Source: Kitasatospora sp. A2-31
GTDB taxonomy: Bacteria > Actinomycetota > Actinomycetes > Streptomycetales > Streptomycetaceae
Length of the DNA stretch: 64,000 bases
Assembly (NCBI RefSeq): GCF_022288725.1
Contig: NZ_JAKNTA010000001.1
Location: 1-64,000, forward strand
Direction of reading: 5' to 3'
Part shown: positions 23,188 through 32,833 of the stretch, piece after piece
Numbering within the stretch: position 1 is the stretch's first letter
How the letters are laid out: each line of letters opens with the position of its first letter
The notes under the pieces: model-generated
Databases searched by the model: none
What the model was told of the DNA's origin: nothing
The model's input: the letters and a program-made list of their open reading frames with translations, nothing else
Translations under genes and position numbers: made by a program

Positions 23188-23323
23188 GTCCTCCGCCGGC
23201 CCGGCCGGGACTCACGCGAGCCCGCGACCCCCCGCCGGGGCCCCCGATCAGGCCGCCGGGGCGGGGCGGCGGGCGTCCCGGGAGTGCCTGCCCCGGCGCC
23301 CGCCGCCGTGCCATGCTTCCGCC

Positions 23324-24322
23324 ATGCGCTACATCATCGTCGGGGCGGGTGCGGTGGGCGGCACGATCGGTGCCCGGCTGCACGAGGGCGGCCACGAGGT
23401 CGTCCTGGTGGCACGTGGCGCGCAGCTCGCCGCGCTGCGCGAGGACGGTCTGCGGTTCGGCACGCCGGAGGGCCTGCGGACGCTGCGCGTCCCGGTGGCG
23501 GACGGCCCCGGGGGTGTGGCGCTGCGCGAGGACGACGCCCTGGTGCTGGCCGTGAAGACGCAGGACAGCGCCGCCGCGCTGGCGGCGTGGGCACCGCGCC
23601 CGGTGGCCGGCGGCGGCACGGCCGGCGAGCGGCTGCCGCTGCTCTGCGCGCAGAACGGGGTCGAGAACGAACGCCTCGCGCTGCGGCTCTTCCGCCAGGT
23701 GCTGGCGGTGTGCGTCTGGCTGCCGTCGGGGTTCGTGGAACCGGGCCTGGTCACCGCCGCCGGGACGCCGGTGAGCGGGGTCCTGCGGATCGGCGGCTAC
23801 CCCGCGGGCGACGGTGGCGCGACGGCCGCGGCGGTGGCGGCCGACCTGGCGGCGTCCGCGTTCAGCGCGTCCGTCGACGCCGCCACGATGGACTGGAAGC
23901 ACACCAAGCTGCTGGGCAACCTCGGCAACGCGCTGGACGCGGTGGCCGGCCCGGTCGAGGGCGACCCGCTCGACGGCCTGCGCCACCGGGCGATGGCGGA
24001 GGGGGCCGCGGTGCTGGCCGCGGCGGGCATCGCGCACCACGACCCGCAGGAGCAGGCCGCGCTGGCCGGGAAGGCGATGACGATGGGGCCGGTGCCGGGG
24101 GTCGGGCGCAGCGGCAGCTCGTCCTGGCAGAGCCTGGCGCGCGGCACCGGCTCGATCGAGGCGGACCACCTCAACGGCGAGATCGTGCTGCTCGGCCGGC
24201 TGCACGGGGTTCCGACGCCGCTCAACGAGGCGCTGCAGCGGCTGGCGAACGCCTTCGCGCGGGCCGGGCGCGCGCCCGGTTCGCTCACCCCCGCGGAGCG
24301 GCGGGCGCTGCTGGACCTCTGA
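23324..24322 (+). CDS. Ketopantoate reductase-like (PanE/ApbA) oxidoreductase
   Basis: 332 residues. N-terminal NADP-binding IIVGAGAVGGTIGARL, then the C-terminal ApbA domain with WKHTKLLGNLGNAL (Lys is the conserved catalytic residue) near residue 190 and GSIEADHLNGEIVLLG near residue 275. In the pathway PanE reduces 2-dehydropantoate to pantoate for coenzyme A. Streptomycetes carry several paralogues and no pan genes are adjacent, so the substrate is not assigned. Confidence 0.85.
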   Translation: MRYIIVGAGAVGGTIGARLHEGGHEVVLVARGAQLAALREDGLRFGTPEGLRTLRVPVADGPGGVALREDDALVLAVKTQDSAAALAAWAPRPVAGGGTAGERLPLLCAQNGVENERLALRLFRQVLAVCVWLPSGFVEPGLVTAAGTPVSGVLRIGGYPAGDGGATAAAVAADLAASAFSASVDAATMDWKHTKLLGNLGNALDAVAGPVEGDPLDGLRHRAMAEGAAVLAAAGIAHHDPQEQAALAGKAMTMGPVPGVGRSGSSSWQSLARGTGSIEADHLNGEIVLLGRLHGVPTPLNEALQRLANAFARAGRAPGSLTPAERRALLDL

Positions 24323-24403
24323 CGCCGGCCGGCCTGCCGCGACGCCCCCGAAACCCGGGGCTCCCTCCGTGGCTCCCGTACCGCCCCGCCCGTCCCCCCG
24401 CCG

Positions 24404-25222
24404 TCAGCCCATCGGGTCCTCCGGCCCGTACGGGCGCAGCCGCAGGGTGCGGGCGTCCGCCTCGCGGATGCCCTCGGCACGCCCGACCAGCTCCTCCAGG
24501 TTGTCCCGCCCGGCGTGGATGAACCGGCCGTGCAGCGCGTCGAAGCGTCCGCGGGCGGCGTCGACGGCGACCGCGACCACGTACGGGACGGAGCCCCAGG
24601 ACTTCATGTCGCGGAACATCGGCATCCCCGCGGTCATGTCGGTGGCGACGGCACCCGGGCTGATGTCCAGGACGACCACGTGGTGCTCGGCGAGCGAGTC
24701 GGCGATGTTGTCGGAGAGCCGCAGCAGCGCGGCCTTGGAGGTGGCGTACGCGGTGTAGTGCGGGTCGGGGCGCAGCGCGAAGCCGGAGTTGAGGTTGACC
24801 ACCCGCCCGCGGCCGCGTTCGACCATGCCGGGCAGGACGGAGCGCAGCAGGTTGTAGGGGCCGCGCAGGTTGGTCTCGACGACCTGCCACCACTGGTTCG
24901 CGTCGGTCTCCCAGAGCGGGGCCTCGCTCGCGTCGACCTGGCCGGCGTTGTTGACCAGCAGGTCGATCGGGCCGAGGTCGTGCCGGACGACGCGGACCGC
25001 CTCGCGCACGGCTGCGGGGCGGGTGACGTCGGCGGCGACGGCGACGCCCCGGGCGCCGTGCCGGGCGCACTCCCGGAGGGTCTCGGCGAGGGTCTGGTGG
25101 GTACGGCCGACAAGGCCGACGGCCATGCCCTCGGCGGCGAGGCCGATGGCGATCTCCCGCCCGATCCCGCGGCCGGCACCGGTGACCAGGGCGACCTGTC
25201 CCGTGAGCGATCCCGTCGGCAT
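24404..25222 (-). CDS. Short-chain dehydrogenase/reductase
   Basis: 272 residues from ATG at 25222, with GGGAG 6 nt upstream. Classical SDR: TGAGRGIG at residues 15-22, NNAG near 90, and catalytic YTAYATSK with Ser in NLNSGFALRPD. The C-terminus is longer than in FabG. Substrate unknown. It is divergent from the hydroxybutyryl-CoA dehydrogenase gene; the region between them holds the palindrome TACCGGCCGGTA. Confidence 0.85.
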   Translation of the reverse strand: MPTGSLTGQVALVTGAGRGIGREIAIGLAAEGMAVGLVGRTHQTLAETLRECARHGARGVAVAADVTRPAAVREAVRVVRHDLGPIDLLVNNAGQVDASEAPLWETDANQWWQVVETNLRGPYNLLRSVLPGMVERGRGRVVNLNSGFALRPDPHYTAYATSKAALLRLSDNIADSLAEHHVVVLDISPGAVATDMTAGMPMFRDMKSWGSVPYVVAVAVDAARGRFDALHGRFIHAGRDNLEELVGRAEGIREADARTLRLRPYGPEDPMG

Positions 25223-25361
25223 CCCGTGCTCCCTTCGCCTGCCGTCCGGCCGCCGCGGGCGGCCGTCCCGCATTCTGTCCGGCCGGGGGCGGGGCGGGAC
25301 CCGGGCGCACGGGCGGGAACGGCCGCCTCACCCGTCCGGCCCATCCGGGGAGGGGATGACC

Positions 25362-25373
25362 TACCGGCCGGTA
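25362..25373. promoter_or_regulatory. TACCGGCCGGTA palindrome, candidate operator
   Basis: Perfect 12-bp palindrome in the divergent region of the SDR and hydroxybutyryl-CoA dehydrogenase genes. A one-base variant (TACCGACCGGTA) lies in front of the PLP aldolase gene at 38425. Confidence 0.4.
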
Positions 25374-25501
25374 CGGAGTAGTAACGTCGTCGAGGCGGTT
25401 CACGGGTGCCCGGATTCCGGTGCTCCCCACCGCTGAACAGCAGCTTGCTGGGCCACCTGTCGCTGGGGCCGCACACCCCAGCACCATCGAAGGGCAACTG
25501 A

Positions 25502-26371
25502 GTGAGTGACATCGCGCGCGTCGGAGTGATCGGCTGCGGTCTGATGGGGTCGGGCATCGCGGAGGTGTTCGCCCGGGCCGGGCTGGACGTCCTGGTGTCG
25601 GAGGCCAGCGGGGAGGCCCTGGAGTTCGGCCGCAGCCGGGTGACCAACTCCCTGGAGACGGCCGTCAAGCGGGGCAAGCTGACCGTGGAGCAGCGCGACG
25701 AGGCGCTCGCCCGGCTGACCTTCACCACCGACCTGGCCGACTTCGCCGACCGTGACCTGGTCGTGGAGGCGGTCGCCGAGCGCGAGGACGTCAAGGTCCA
25801 GATCTTCCAGACGCTGGACCAGGTGATCGAGCGCCGGGACGCGATCCTCGCCTCCAACACCTCGTCGATCCCGATCGTGAAGCTGGCCGCCGCCACCACG
25901 CGCCCGGAGCAGGTCGTCGGCCTGCACTTCTTCAACCCGGCGCCGGTGCAGAAGCTGGTCGAGGTGATCCCCACCCTGACCACCTCGGCCACCACCACCG
26001 AGCGGGTCGAGGCGTTCGCCACCGAGGTGCTGGGCAAGGAGCCGATCCGTGCCCGCGACCGCGCCGGCTTCGTGGTGAACGCCCTGCTGGTGCCGTACCT
26101 GCTCTCGGCGGTGCGGATGTTCGAGTCGGGCGTGGCCACCGCCTCCGACATCGACAAGGGCATGGAGGCCGGCTGCGCCCACCCGATGGGCCCGCTGCGC
26201 CTGTGCGACCTGATCGGCCTGGACACCATCGTGTCGATCGCCGAGTCGATGTACGACGAGTACAAGGAGCCGCTGTACGCCGCTCCCCCGCTGCTGTCCC
26301 GGATGGTCGACGCGGGCCTGCTGGGCCGGAAGTCCGGCCGCGGCTTCTACGACTACACCGCGAGCGCCTGA
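25502..26371 (+). CDS. 3-hydroxybutyryl-CoA dehydrogenase
   Basis: 289 residues from GTG at 25502, with AAGGG upstream. NAD-binding GVIGCGLMGSGIAEVFARAG opens the protein, and HFFNPAPVQKLVEVI near residue 140 carries the conserved catalytic His and Asn region. It oxidises (S)-3-hydroxybutyryl-CoA to acetoacetyl-CoA in fatty acid or polyhydroxybutyrate metabolism and the butyryl-CoA route. The length matches the stand-alone Hbd/FadB2 type without the hydratase domain. An 11-bp terminator hairpin follows. Confidence 0.93.
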   Translation: MSDIARVGVIGCGLMGSGIAEVFARAGLDVLVSEASGEALEFGRSRVTNSLETAVKRGKLTVEQRDEALARLTFTTDLADFADRDLVVEAVAEREDVKVQIFQTLDQVIERRDAILASNTSSIPIVKLAAATTRPEQVVGLHFFNPAPVQKLVEVIPTLTTSATTTERVEAFATEVLGKEPIRARDRAGFVVNALLVPYLLSAVRMFESGVATASDIDKGMEAGCAHPMGPLRLCDLIGLDTIVSIAESMYDEYKEPLYAAPPLLSRMVDAGLLGRKSGRGFYDYTASA

Positions 26372-26382
26372 CCGGCTGCGGC

Positions 26383-26409
26383 GCCCCTCCCGGATCGACC
26401 GGGAGGGGC
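26383..26409 (+). terminator. Intrinsic terminator of the hydroxybutyryl-CoA dehydrogenase gene
   Basis: Perfect 11-bp stem GCCCCTCCCGG (26383-26393) with 26399-26409 and the loop ATCGA, 12 bp past the stop. Confidence 0.8.
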
Positions 26410-26510
26410 ACCGGCCACGCGGCACCGGGCACCGGCCACGCGGCCCCGGGCACGGCCACTCGACGCCGGGCACGGCCACGCGGCACCGGACACGGCCACT
26501 CGACGCCGGC
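26409..26510. repeat. Five-copy 20/21-bp tandem array
   Basis: Units start at 26409, 26430, 26451, 26471 and 26491. Units 3 and 5 contain CACTCGACGCCGG, close to ACTTGACGCCGG at the 3' end of the neighbouring lipoprotein gene, so the array may derive from that end. Confidence 0.8.
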
Positions 26511-26548
26511 GGCCGGCACCGGCCAGGGCCGGGCGGCGCCGGCCGCGG

Positions 26549-27640
26549 CTACTTGACGCCGGCCGCCGCGCAGGCGTCCGCGTACTCCGCGGTGCAGATG
26601 TCGGCCGCCTTGTAGAGGCCGCCGCCGACCACGGTCACCTGGACCTTCGGCTTGGTCACCACGATCGGCGTCAGCAGCAGCGAGGGGATGCGCTGCCCGC
26701 CGCTCTCGGTGAGCGAGCTCGCGGAGGAGCTGATGTCCATGCCCTCCAGCAGCTGGACGGCGATGCTGCCCGCCGCTTCGGCCTCGGGCTTGTAGGGCTT
26801 GTAGATCGTGTAGGTCTGCTCGCCGGTGAGCACCCGGCGCACCGCGTCGATGGACGCGTCCTGGCCGCCCACCGGCACGTTCTTGAGGCCGGCCGCCTTG
26901 AGGGCGTCGACGACCGCGGCGGCCATGCCGTCGTTGGCCGCGTAGACCGCCTGGATGCCGTCCTTGCCGAGGGCCTTGATGGCCTCGTTCATCTTCGCGG
27001 TGGCCACCTCCGGCTTCCACTCGCCGGACTGCTCGTAGGCGATCTTCTTGACCCGCCCGTCCAGCGCCCGGTGCGCGCCGGCCTTGAACATCGCGGCGTT
27101 GGGGTCCGTCTCGGCGCCGTTGATCATCACCACGTTGGCCGCGGCGGCCTTCGGCCCGAGGGCGTCCAGCAGGGCCTGGCCCTGGAGCTCGCCGGTGCGC
27201 TGGTTGTCGAAGGAGACGTACGCCGCGACCTTGCCCTCGGCGAGCCGGTCGTAGGCGACGACCTGCACGCCCTTGGCGGCGGCGGCCTCGACCCACGGGG
27301 CGGTGACCTTGGCGTTGACCGGGTCGAGCAGGATCACCTTGACGCCCTTGGCCAGCAGCTGGTCGAACTGGCTCTTCTGGGCGGTCTCGCTGCCGTTCGC
27401 GTTGGCGTAGTCGACCGTGCACTTGGGGCAGAGGCCGGTGACGGTGGACTCGATCAGCGGCCGGTCGAAGGCCTCGTACCGGGTGGAGGAGGCGTTCTCC
27501 GGCAGCAGCAGGCCGATGGTCTTGTTGCCGCCGGCGGACGGCTTCTGCGCGCCGTCGTCCTGGCCGCAGGCCGCGAGGGTGAGCGCCAGCGACAGCGCGA
27601 CCGCCGTGCCGGCGACCGCTCGACGGGTGGGTCTGTTCAT
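26549..27640 (-). CDS. Sugar ABC transporter substrate-binding lipoprotein
   Basis: 363 residues. Signal peptide with lipobox LTLAAC, Cys25. The mature protein is the periplasmic-binding type 1 fold (Peripla_BP_4, xylose/ribose type): IGLLLPENASSTRYEAFDRP, QLLAKGVKVILLDPVNAK, VYAANDGMAAAVVDALKAAG, and VPVGGQDASIDAVRRVLTGEQ. It should present a pentose or hexose to a membrane transporter. No permease or ATPase gene lies beside it, so the partner must be encoded elsewhere or shared. Confidence 0.9.
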   Translation of the reverse strand: MNRPTRRAVAGTAVALSLALTLAACGQDDGAQKPSAGGNKTIGLLLPENASSTRYEAFDRPLIESTVTGLCPKCTVDYANANGSETAQKSQFDQLLAKGVKVILLDPVNAKVTAPWVEAAAAKGVQVVAYDRLAEGKVAAYVSFDNQRTGELQGQALLDALGPKAAAANVVMINGAETDPNAAMFKAGAHRALDGRVKKIAYEQSGEWKPEVATAKMNEAIKALGKDGIQAVYAANDGMAAAVVDALKAAGLKNVPVGGQDASIDAVRRVLTGEQTYTIYKPYKPEAEAAGSIAVQLLEGMDISSSASSLTESGGQRIPSLLLTPIVVTKPKVQVTVVGGGLYKAADICTAEYADACAAAGVK

Positions 27641-27830
27641 GGTGGGTGATGCCTCCTGTACTGCGCCGCGTCATACGGCAGAGGACGGAGTCTCCGTGCC
27701 ACTACACCGCGCCGTCAATAAGTGAAGGCTTCTTCGAGATCTGTTCTGCCCGATTCGTTATGGAGTGAAGGAAGCGTGCACATCCTCCCAGCTCGGCGTC
27801 CAGCCCTTGCCGTCCCGTTCTCCACATGCC

Positions 27831-27866
27831 GAAGGGGTGGGAGGGCCCGCGCCCTCCCACCCCTTC
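27831..27866 (-). terminator. Intrinsic terminator of the chitosanase gene
   Basis: Perfect 16-bp stem (27831-27846 with 27851-27866) and a 4-base loop, 15 bp past the chitosanase stop. Confidence 0.85.
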
Positions 27867-27881
27867 GCCGGCCGCCCGGCC

Positions 27882-28718
27882 TCAGCTGTTGATGGCGTAA
27901 CTGTCGCCGTAGACCTTCCACTTCAGCGGCGGGTTGAGGTCGAAGTTCTTCGCGTTCAGGAAGACCGCCTGCTCGGTGTCGACCCGGCTGGTGTCGGCGT
28001 GGGCCTCCTCCTGCTTCATGATCACCTTGCGGGCCTCCAGGAACGCCTTCAGGTAGGTGGCCTCGTCGCCGCCCTGGGCCGGGGTCTTGGCCTTCTTCAT
28101 GGCCGCCTTGCGGATGCCGCCGAAGCTGTCCGAGCTGCTGCCGGGGCCGTGCATGACGATGGCGTCGTAGTAGACGAACTGGCCGAGCGCGCGCAGCCCG
28201 TCGGCCTTGGCCTGGCTGACCGCCGGGTTGAAGTAGACGCGGTCGCGCTCGTCGTCCTGCGCCTTCTGGAACACGCCGTCCTTGGCGGCGGCGGCCCAGT
28301 CGCGCTCGAAGGCGGAGCCGAGGCCGGCGTGCGAGTCGGTACCGTTGACCTTGCGGAGCGCCGGGAGGTACTTGGCCAGGACGTTGCCGGGCTTGAGGTC
28401 GGTGTAGTGCTCGACCAGCTCCAGCATGTCGCCGGTGCCGGAACAGAAGCCTATGATGCCGGCCGTGTAGCCGCGGCCGTCCTTGATGTCCTCGATGTAC
28501 TTGTACTGGGCCTTCCAGTCCAGCGAGGAGTTCTCGGCGCTGGACACCAGCTGCATCGCGATGTCCTTCTTGTGCGGGTCGTCGAGGCCGACGGCCTTGA
28601 CCTGGACGGCGGCCGGGGCGGGGGCGGCGGTCGCGACGTTGGCCGCCGCCAGGGCGGTGGGGGCGGCGATCAGCAGGGCCGCCAGGGCGACGCGGACGGT
28701 GCGGTGCTTGAGTTGCAT
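27882..28718 (-). CDS. csnA: Secreted GH46 chitosanase
   Basis: 278 residues from ATG at 28718 with ACGGAG 6 nt upstream. Residues 1 to about 32 are a secretion signal. The mature part is glycoside hydrolase family 46: general acid Glu62 (in SSAENS) and Asp80 (in IKDGRGYTAG) keep the 18-residue spacing of Glu22 and Asp40 in the Streptomyces N174 enzyme, followed by GIIGFCSGTGDML. It cuts chitosan endo-wise outside the cell. A palindrome of the CsnR type 56 bp upstream of the start suggests chitosan-oligomer induction. Confidence 0.95.
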   Translation of the reverse strand: MQLKHRTVRVALAALLIAAPTALAAANVATAAPAPAAVQVKAVGLDDPHKKDIAMQLVSSAENSSLDWKAQYKYIEDIKDGRGYTAGIIGFCSGTGDMLELVEHYTDLKPGNVLAKYLPALRKVNGTDSHAGLGSAFERDWAAAAKDGVFQKAQDDERDRVYFNPAVSQAKADGLRALGQFVYYDAIVMHGPGSSSDSFGGIRKAAMKKAKTPAQGGDEATYLKAFLEARKVIMKQEEAHADTSRVDTEQAVFLNAKNFDLNPPLKWKVYGDSYAINS

Positions 28719-28773
28719 CTGACGCTCCGTGGTTTCCGTGGGCACGCGGGCAGGGGGTACCCGGCGCCGGGGT

Positions 28774-28792
28774 GTTAGGAAACTTTCCTAAC
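28774..28792 (-). promoter_or_regulatory. CsnR-type operator of the chitosanase gene
   Basis: GTTAGGAAACTTTCCTAAC is a perfect palindrome of 9-bp arms around a central C. Streptomyces csnA promoters are repressed by the ROK-family protein CsnR at a site of this type (from memory of that work). It lies 56-74 bp before the start codon. Confidence 0.75.
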
Positions 28793-28852
28793 GAGATTGA
28801 AGCGAACACGCCCAGCCCCGCGCAAGGGGTCTGCCCCTTAAGGCATGCGAAA

Positions 28853-28881
28853 GGCCCCGACCGGACTCACCGGTCGGGGCC
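28853..28881 (-). terminator. Intrinsic terminator of pheST
   Basis: Perfect 12-bp stem GGCCCCGACCGG (28853-28864) with 28870-28881 and the loop ACTCA, 26 bp past the pheT stop. Confidence 0.85.
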
Positions 28882-28906
28882 CTTCGAGGCCGTGTCGGAG
28901 GCTGCG

Positions 28907-31408
28907 TCAGGCGCCGCGCAGCACCGCGCCCGTACGGGCCACCGCCTCGGCGACTGCGGCCTCGCGGGCACCACTGGCCTCGTCGGCGGTCAGCGTCCGG
29001 TCGGCGGCGCGGAAGCGCAGCGCGTACGCCAGCGACTTCTTGCCCTCGCCGACCTGCTCACCGGTGAAGACGTCGAACAGCCGGATGTCCTCCAGCAGTT
29101 CGCCGGCGCCGGCCTTCAGCGCGGCCTCGACCTGGGCGGCCGGGACGGCGGCGTCCACGATCAGTGCGACGTCCTGGGTGGCCACCGGGAAGGCGGACAC
29201 CGACGGGCCGGAGACCCGCTCGGCGCCGTCCTCGGTGAGCAGGTCCAGGTCGATCTCCATCGCAGCGGTGCGCTCCGGCAGACCCAGCGCCTTGACCACG
29301 CGCGGGTGCAGCTCACCGGCGTGACCGACCACGCGGTCGGTGCCGGCCACCACCAGCTCGGCGCAGCGGCCCGGGTGCCACGGGGCCAGCTGGCCCTGGC
29401 GCACGGTCAGCTCCACGCCGGCCGCGCGGGCCACCGTCCGGCCGGCCTCGACGGCGTCGGCCCAGCTCGCCTGAGCGCCCTTGCCCCACCAGCCGGACGG
29501 CAGCCGCTCGCCCGCGAGGGCGACGGCGACCCGGCGCGGCTGGTGCGGCAGCGCGGCGTCCAGCGCGGCCAGCTCCTCGGCGCTCGGCCGCCGGTCCACC
29601 GCCGGGCGCGGCGCGACCGACAGCTCGTCCTTCGGCAGGAAGACCGTGCCGGTCTCGAAGACCGCCAGGTCCGTGTTGCCGCGGCCGACGTTGCGGCGCA
29701 GCGCCCCGAGCAGGCCCGGCAGCAGCGTGGTCCGCAGCGCCGGCTCCTCGTCGTTCAGCGGGTTGACCAGCTTGACCGTGCGGCGGCGGCGGTCGTCGGC
29801 CTCCAGGCCCAGCCCGTCGAAGGCGGCCTCGCCGACGAACGGGTAGTTGTTGACCTCGACGTAGCCGGCGCCGGCCAGCGCCACGCCCACCCGGCGGTGG
29901 GTGCGCTGGGCGTCGGTCAGGCCCTTGCCCGGCGGAACGGTGGGCATCCGGGCGGGGACGTTGTCGTAGCCCTCCAGCCGGATGACCTCCTCGGCGAGGT
30001 CGTACGGGTCGGTGAGGTCGGGGCGCCAGGTCGGCGGGGTGACCTCCAGGACGTCGGCGCCCGCGACCGAGCAGCCGATCTCCTGGAGGCGCCGGGTGAC
30101 GGTCTCGCGTCCGTACTCGGTGCCGGCCACCCGGTCGGGCAGGTCGGCGGCGATGGTGATGGTGCGCACCGGGTGCGGGGCGGCGATGTCGGTGACGCCC
30201 GCCTCGGCGGTGCCGCCGGCGATCAGCACGAGCAGGTCGACGGCGCGCTGCGCGGCGGCGCGCGCGGCCTCGGGGTCGACGCCGCGCTCGAAGCGCTTGG
30301 ACGCCTCGGACGGCAGCTTGTGCCGCTTGGCGCCGCGGGCGATGACGACCGGGTCGAAGTGCGCCGCCTCGATGATCACCTCGGTGGTGCCCGGGCCGGC
30401 GGCCGGGTCGAGGATCTCGGTGGAGGCGCCGCCCATGACACCGGCCAGGCCGATCGGGCCGCTGTTGTCGCAGATCAGCAGGTCCTCGGGGGACAGCTTG
30501 CGCTGCACGCCGTCGAGGGTGGTGAGGGTCTCGCCCTCCTCCGCCCGGCGGACGGTGATCGGGCCGTCGACGCGCTGCTTGTCGTACGCGTGCAGCGGCT
30601 GGCCGACCTCCAGCATCACGTAGTTGGTGATGTCGACGGCCAGCGAGATCGGGCGGATGCCCGCCTTCTGGAGGCGGCGCTGCAGCCAGATCGGCGACTT
30701 GGCGTTCGGGTCCAGGCCGACCACGGTGCGGGCGACGAAACGGTCGCAGCCGGCCGGGTCGTTGACCTTGACCAGGTAGCCGAAGGAGTTGGCCGGCGGG
30801 ACGTCGAGCAGCGCCGGGTCGGCCAGCGGCAGCCCGTACGCGGCGGCGGCCTCGCGGGCGACGCCGCGCATGGAGAGGCAGTAGCCGCGGTCCGGGGTGA
30901 CGGCGATGTCCAGCACCTCGTCGACCAGCTGCAGCAGCTCGATCGCGTCGGTTCCGGGCTCGTACTCGGGCGGGAGCACGATGATGCCGTTGTGGTCGTC
31001 GCCCATGCCCAGCTCGCGCGCCGAGCAGATCATGCCGGCCGAGGTCTGGCCGTAGGTCTTCCGTGCGGAGATGGGGAACGGGCCGGGCAGCACGGCGCCG
31101 GGGAGCACCACGACGACCTTGTCGCCGACGGCGAAGTTGGTCGCGCCGCAGACGATCTCCTGCGGCTCGCCGGTGCCGTTGGCGTCGCCGACGTTGACGA
31201 AGCAGTGCCGGATCGGCTTCTTGAAGCCACTCAGCTCCTCGATCGAGAGCACCTCGCCGACCACCAGCGGACCCTTGAGGTCTCCGCCGAGCTGCTCGAC
31301 CGTCTCGACCTCCAGGCCGGCGCGCACCAGGCGCTCGGCCACGTCGCGACCGGTCTCACCGGCCGGCAGGTCGACGTACTCGCGCAGCCAGGAAAGCGGG
31401 ACGCGCAT
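28907..31408 (-). CDS. pheT: Phenylalanyl-tRNA synthetase beta subunit
   Basis: 833 residues, full length. N-terminal [17 protein letters not shown] is typical, followed by the EMAP/tRNA-binding fold, the B3/B4 editing domain (about 210-390), B5, the catalytic-like core, and a C-terminal anticodon-binding domain ending at residue about 830. With PheS it forms an (alpha beta)2 enzyme charging tRNA-Phe; the beta chain hydrolyses mischarged Tyr-tRNA-Phe. Its start overlaps the pheS stop by one base (TGATG). Confidence 0.97.
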   Translation of the reverse strand: MRVPLSWLREYVDLPAGETGRDVAERLVRAGLEVETVEQLGGDLKGPLVVGEVLSIEELSGFKKPIRHCFVNVGDANGTGEPQEIVCGATNFAVGDKVVVVLPGAVLPGPFPISARKTYGQTSAGMICSARELGMGDDHNGIIVLPPEYEPGTDAIELLQLVDEVLDIAVTPDRGYCLSMRGVAREAAAAYGLPLADPALLDVPPANSFGYLVKVNDPAGCDRFVARTVVGLDPNAKSPIWLQRRLQKAGIRPISLAVDITNYVMLEVGQPLHAYDKQRVDGPITVRRAEEGETLTTLDGVQRKLSPEDLLICDNSGPIGLAGVMGGASTEILDPAAGPGTTEVIIEAAHFDPVVIARGAKRHKLPSEASKRFERGVDPEAARAAAQRAVDLLVLIAGGTAEAGVTDIAAPHPVRTITIAADLPDRVAGTEYGRETVTRRLQEIGCSVAGADVLEVTPPTWRPDLTDPYDLAEEVIRLEGYDNVPARMPTVPPGKGLTDAQRTHRRVGVALAGAGYVEVNNYPFVGEAAFDGLGLEADDRRRRTVKLVNPLNDEEPALRTTLLPGLLGALRRNVGRGNTDLAVFETGTVFLPKDELSVAPRPAVDRRPSAEELAALDAALPHQPRRVAVALAGERLPSGWWGKGAQASWADAVEAGRTVARAAGVELTVRQGQLAPWHPGRCAELVVAGTDRVVGHAGELHPRVVKALGLPERTAAMEIDLDLLTEDGAERVSGPSVSAFPVATQDVALIVDAAVPAAQVEAALKAGAGELLEDIRLFDVFTGEQVGEGKKSLAYALRFRAADRTLTADEASGAREAAVAEAVARTGAVLRGA

Positions 31409-32529
31409 CAGATCTCCATCCCGAACGGGAGGGTGAAGCGGACGTCACCCTCGACCATGTCGCGCATGTCGGCGACGTTGTGACGGTTCATCAGGATTCG
31501 CTCCAGACCCAGGCCGAAGGCGAACCCGCTGTAGCGGTTGGGGTCGACACCGCAGGCGACCAGCACCCGCGGGTTGACGACGCCGCAGCCGCCGAGCTCG
31601 ATCCAGCCCTCCGAGGAGCAGGTGCGGCAGGGCTTGTCCGGGTTGCCGACGGACTCGCCGCGGCAGACGAAGCACTGCAGGTCGATCTCGGCGCTCGGCT
31701 CGGTGAACGGGAAGTACGAGGGCCGCCAGCGCAGCTCCAGGCCGTCGCCGATCAGCTTGGAGACCAGCAGCTCGATGGTGCCCTTGAGGTCGGCGAAGGT
31801 GATGCCCTCGTCCACGGCCAGGCCCTCGACCTGCCGGAAGACCGGGGTGTGGGTGGCGTCCAGCTCGTCGGTCCGGTAGACCCGGCCGGGGCAGACGACG
31901 TAGACGGGGGGCTCGCGGTCGAGCATCGTGCGGGCCTGGACCGGGGAGGTCTGGGTGCGCAGCACCACGCCGGAGTCAGCGGTGCCGTCCGGGGCCTGGA
32001 CGAAGAAGGTGTCCTGCATCGAGCGGGCCGGGTGGTCCGGGCCCAGGTTGAGGGCGTCGAAGTTCAGCCACTCGGCCTCGACCTCGGGGCCCTCGGCGAC
32101 CTGGTAGCCCATCGCGACGAAGGTGTCCTCGATGCGCTCGGCCAGCGTGGTCAGCGGGTGGCGGGCGCCGCGCGGTGCGCGGTCGTAGGGCAGCGTGACG
32201 TCCACCGCCTCCTCGACCAGCACGCGGGCGTCCCGCTCCGCCTCCAGCTCGGCCTGGCGCTTGGCGAGGGCCTGGTTGACGGCGCCGCGGGCCTGGCCGA
32301 TCAGCTTGCCGGCGGCGGCCTTGGCGTGCGGGGGCAGGGCGCCGATCTCGCGGTTGGCGAGGGAGAGCGCGGAACGGTCGCCGGTGTGGGCGACCTTGGC
32401 CTGCTTCAGCTCGTCGAGGGAGCCGGCGGCGGCGAACGCGGCGATCGCCTCGTCCCGGGCCTGCTCCACCGCCTCGGGCTTGAGGGCCTCGACCTCGACC
32501 GGGTCGTACGACTTGTTGGGTGCCGACAT
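31408..32529 (-). CDS. pheS: Phenylalanyl-tRNA synthetase alpha subunit
   Basis: 373 residues. An N-terminal coiled coil (about 15-110) is followed by the class II catalytic core: motif 2 around [24 protein letters not shown], motif 3 at [13 protein letters not shown] near residue 345. An insertion near residue 285 has two CxxC pairs (CFVC ... CRTC, 11 residues between), which could bind zinc; I recall similar inserts in actinobacterial PheS. First gene of pheST. Confidence 0.97.
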   Translation of the reverse strand: MSAPNKSYDPVEVEALKPEAVEQARDEAIAAFAAAGSLDELKQAKVAHTGDRSALSLANREIGALPPHAKAAAGKLIGQARGAVNQALAKRQAELEAERDARVLVEEAVDVTLPYDRAPRGARHPLTTLAERIEDTFVAMGYQVAEGPEVEAEWLNFDALNLGPDHPARSMQDTFFVQAPDGTADSGVVLRTQTSPVQARTMLDREPPVYVVCPGRVYRTDELDATHTPVFRQVEGLAVDEGITFADLKGTIELLVSKLIGDGLELRWRPSYFPFTEPSAEIDLQCFVCRGESVGNPDKPCRTCSSEGWIELGGCGVVNPRVLVACGVDPNRYSGFAFGLGLERILMNRHNVADMRDMVEGDVRFTLPFGMEI

Positions 32530-32833
32530 CTCTATCTTTCCCGTGCTCCTGCTCGTCCGTGCTCAGGTGAAGGGGGGCCAACGCCTTTCGCGTCACACCC
32601 TGCGTGGCCGGGGCACGGGCAGCCCCCGCCTCGACGGCCAGGGGGGTTGTCCGCGGCACGGCCGCGCAGGGCGTTGCGCAACGCCAAAGGTCGAGTGTAG
32701 TCGCAGCGCGTAGCGCGACCGTCGTCAAGCCCGTCGGGCGACGACTGCGGAAGACCGCAAGGGGGCGGTCGGACGGTGCTCCGCCCGCCGGTCCCGGGCT
32801 CGGCAGCGTGCGCTGCCGGCCGTTCCTGCTCGC
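32530..32833. other. pheST leader region
   Basis: 304 bp between the pheS start and the sensor kinase stop. It contains the perfect palindrome GGCGTTGCGCAACGCC (32670-32685) and a TACACT hexamer on the minus strand just upstream of it, possibly a -10. I saw no Phe-rich leader peptide and no T-box. No gene is called. Confidence 0.4.

Noticed and set aside
32530-32833. Phe leader peptide or T-box before pheS
   Set aside because: No run of Phe codons and no T-box sequence on the minus strand.
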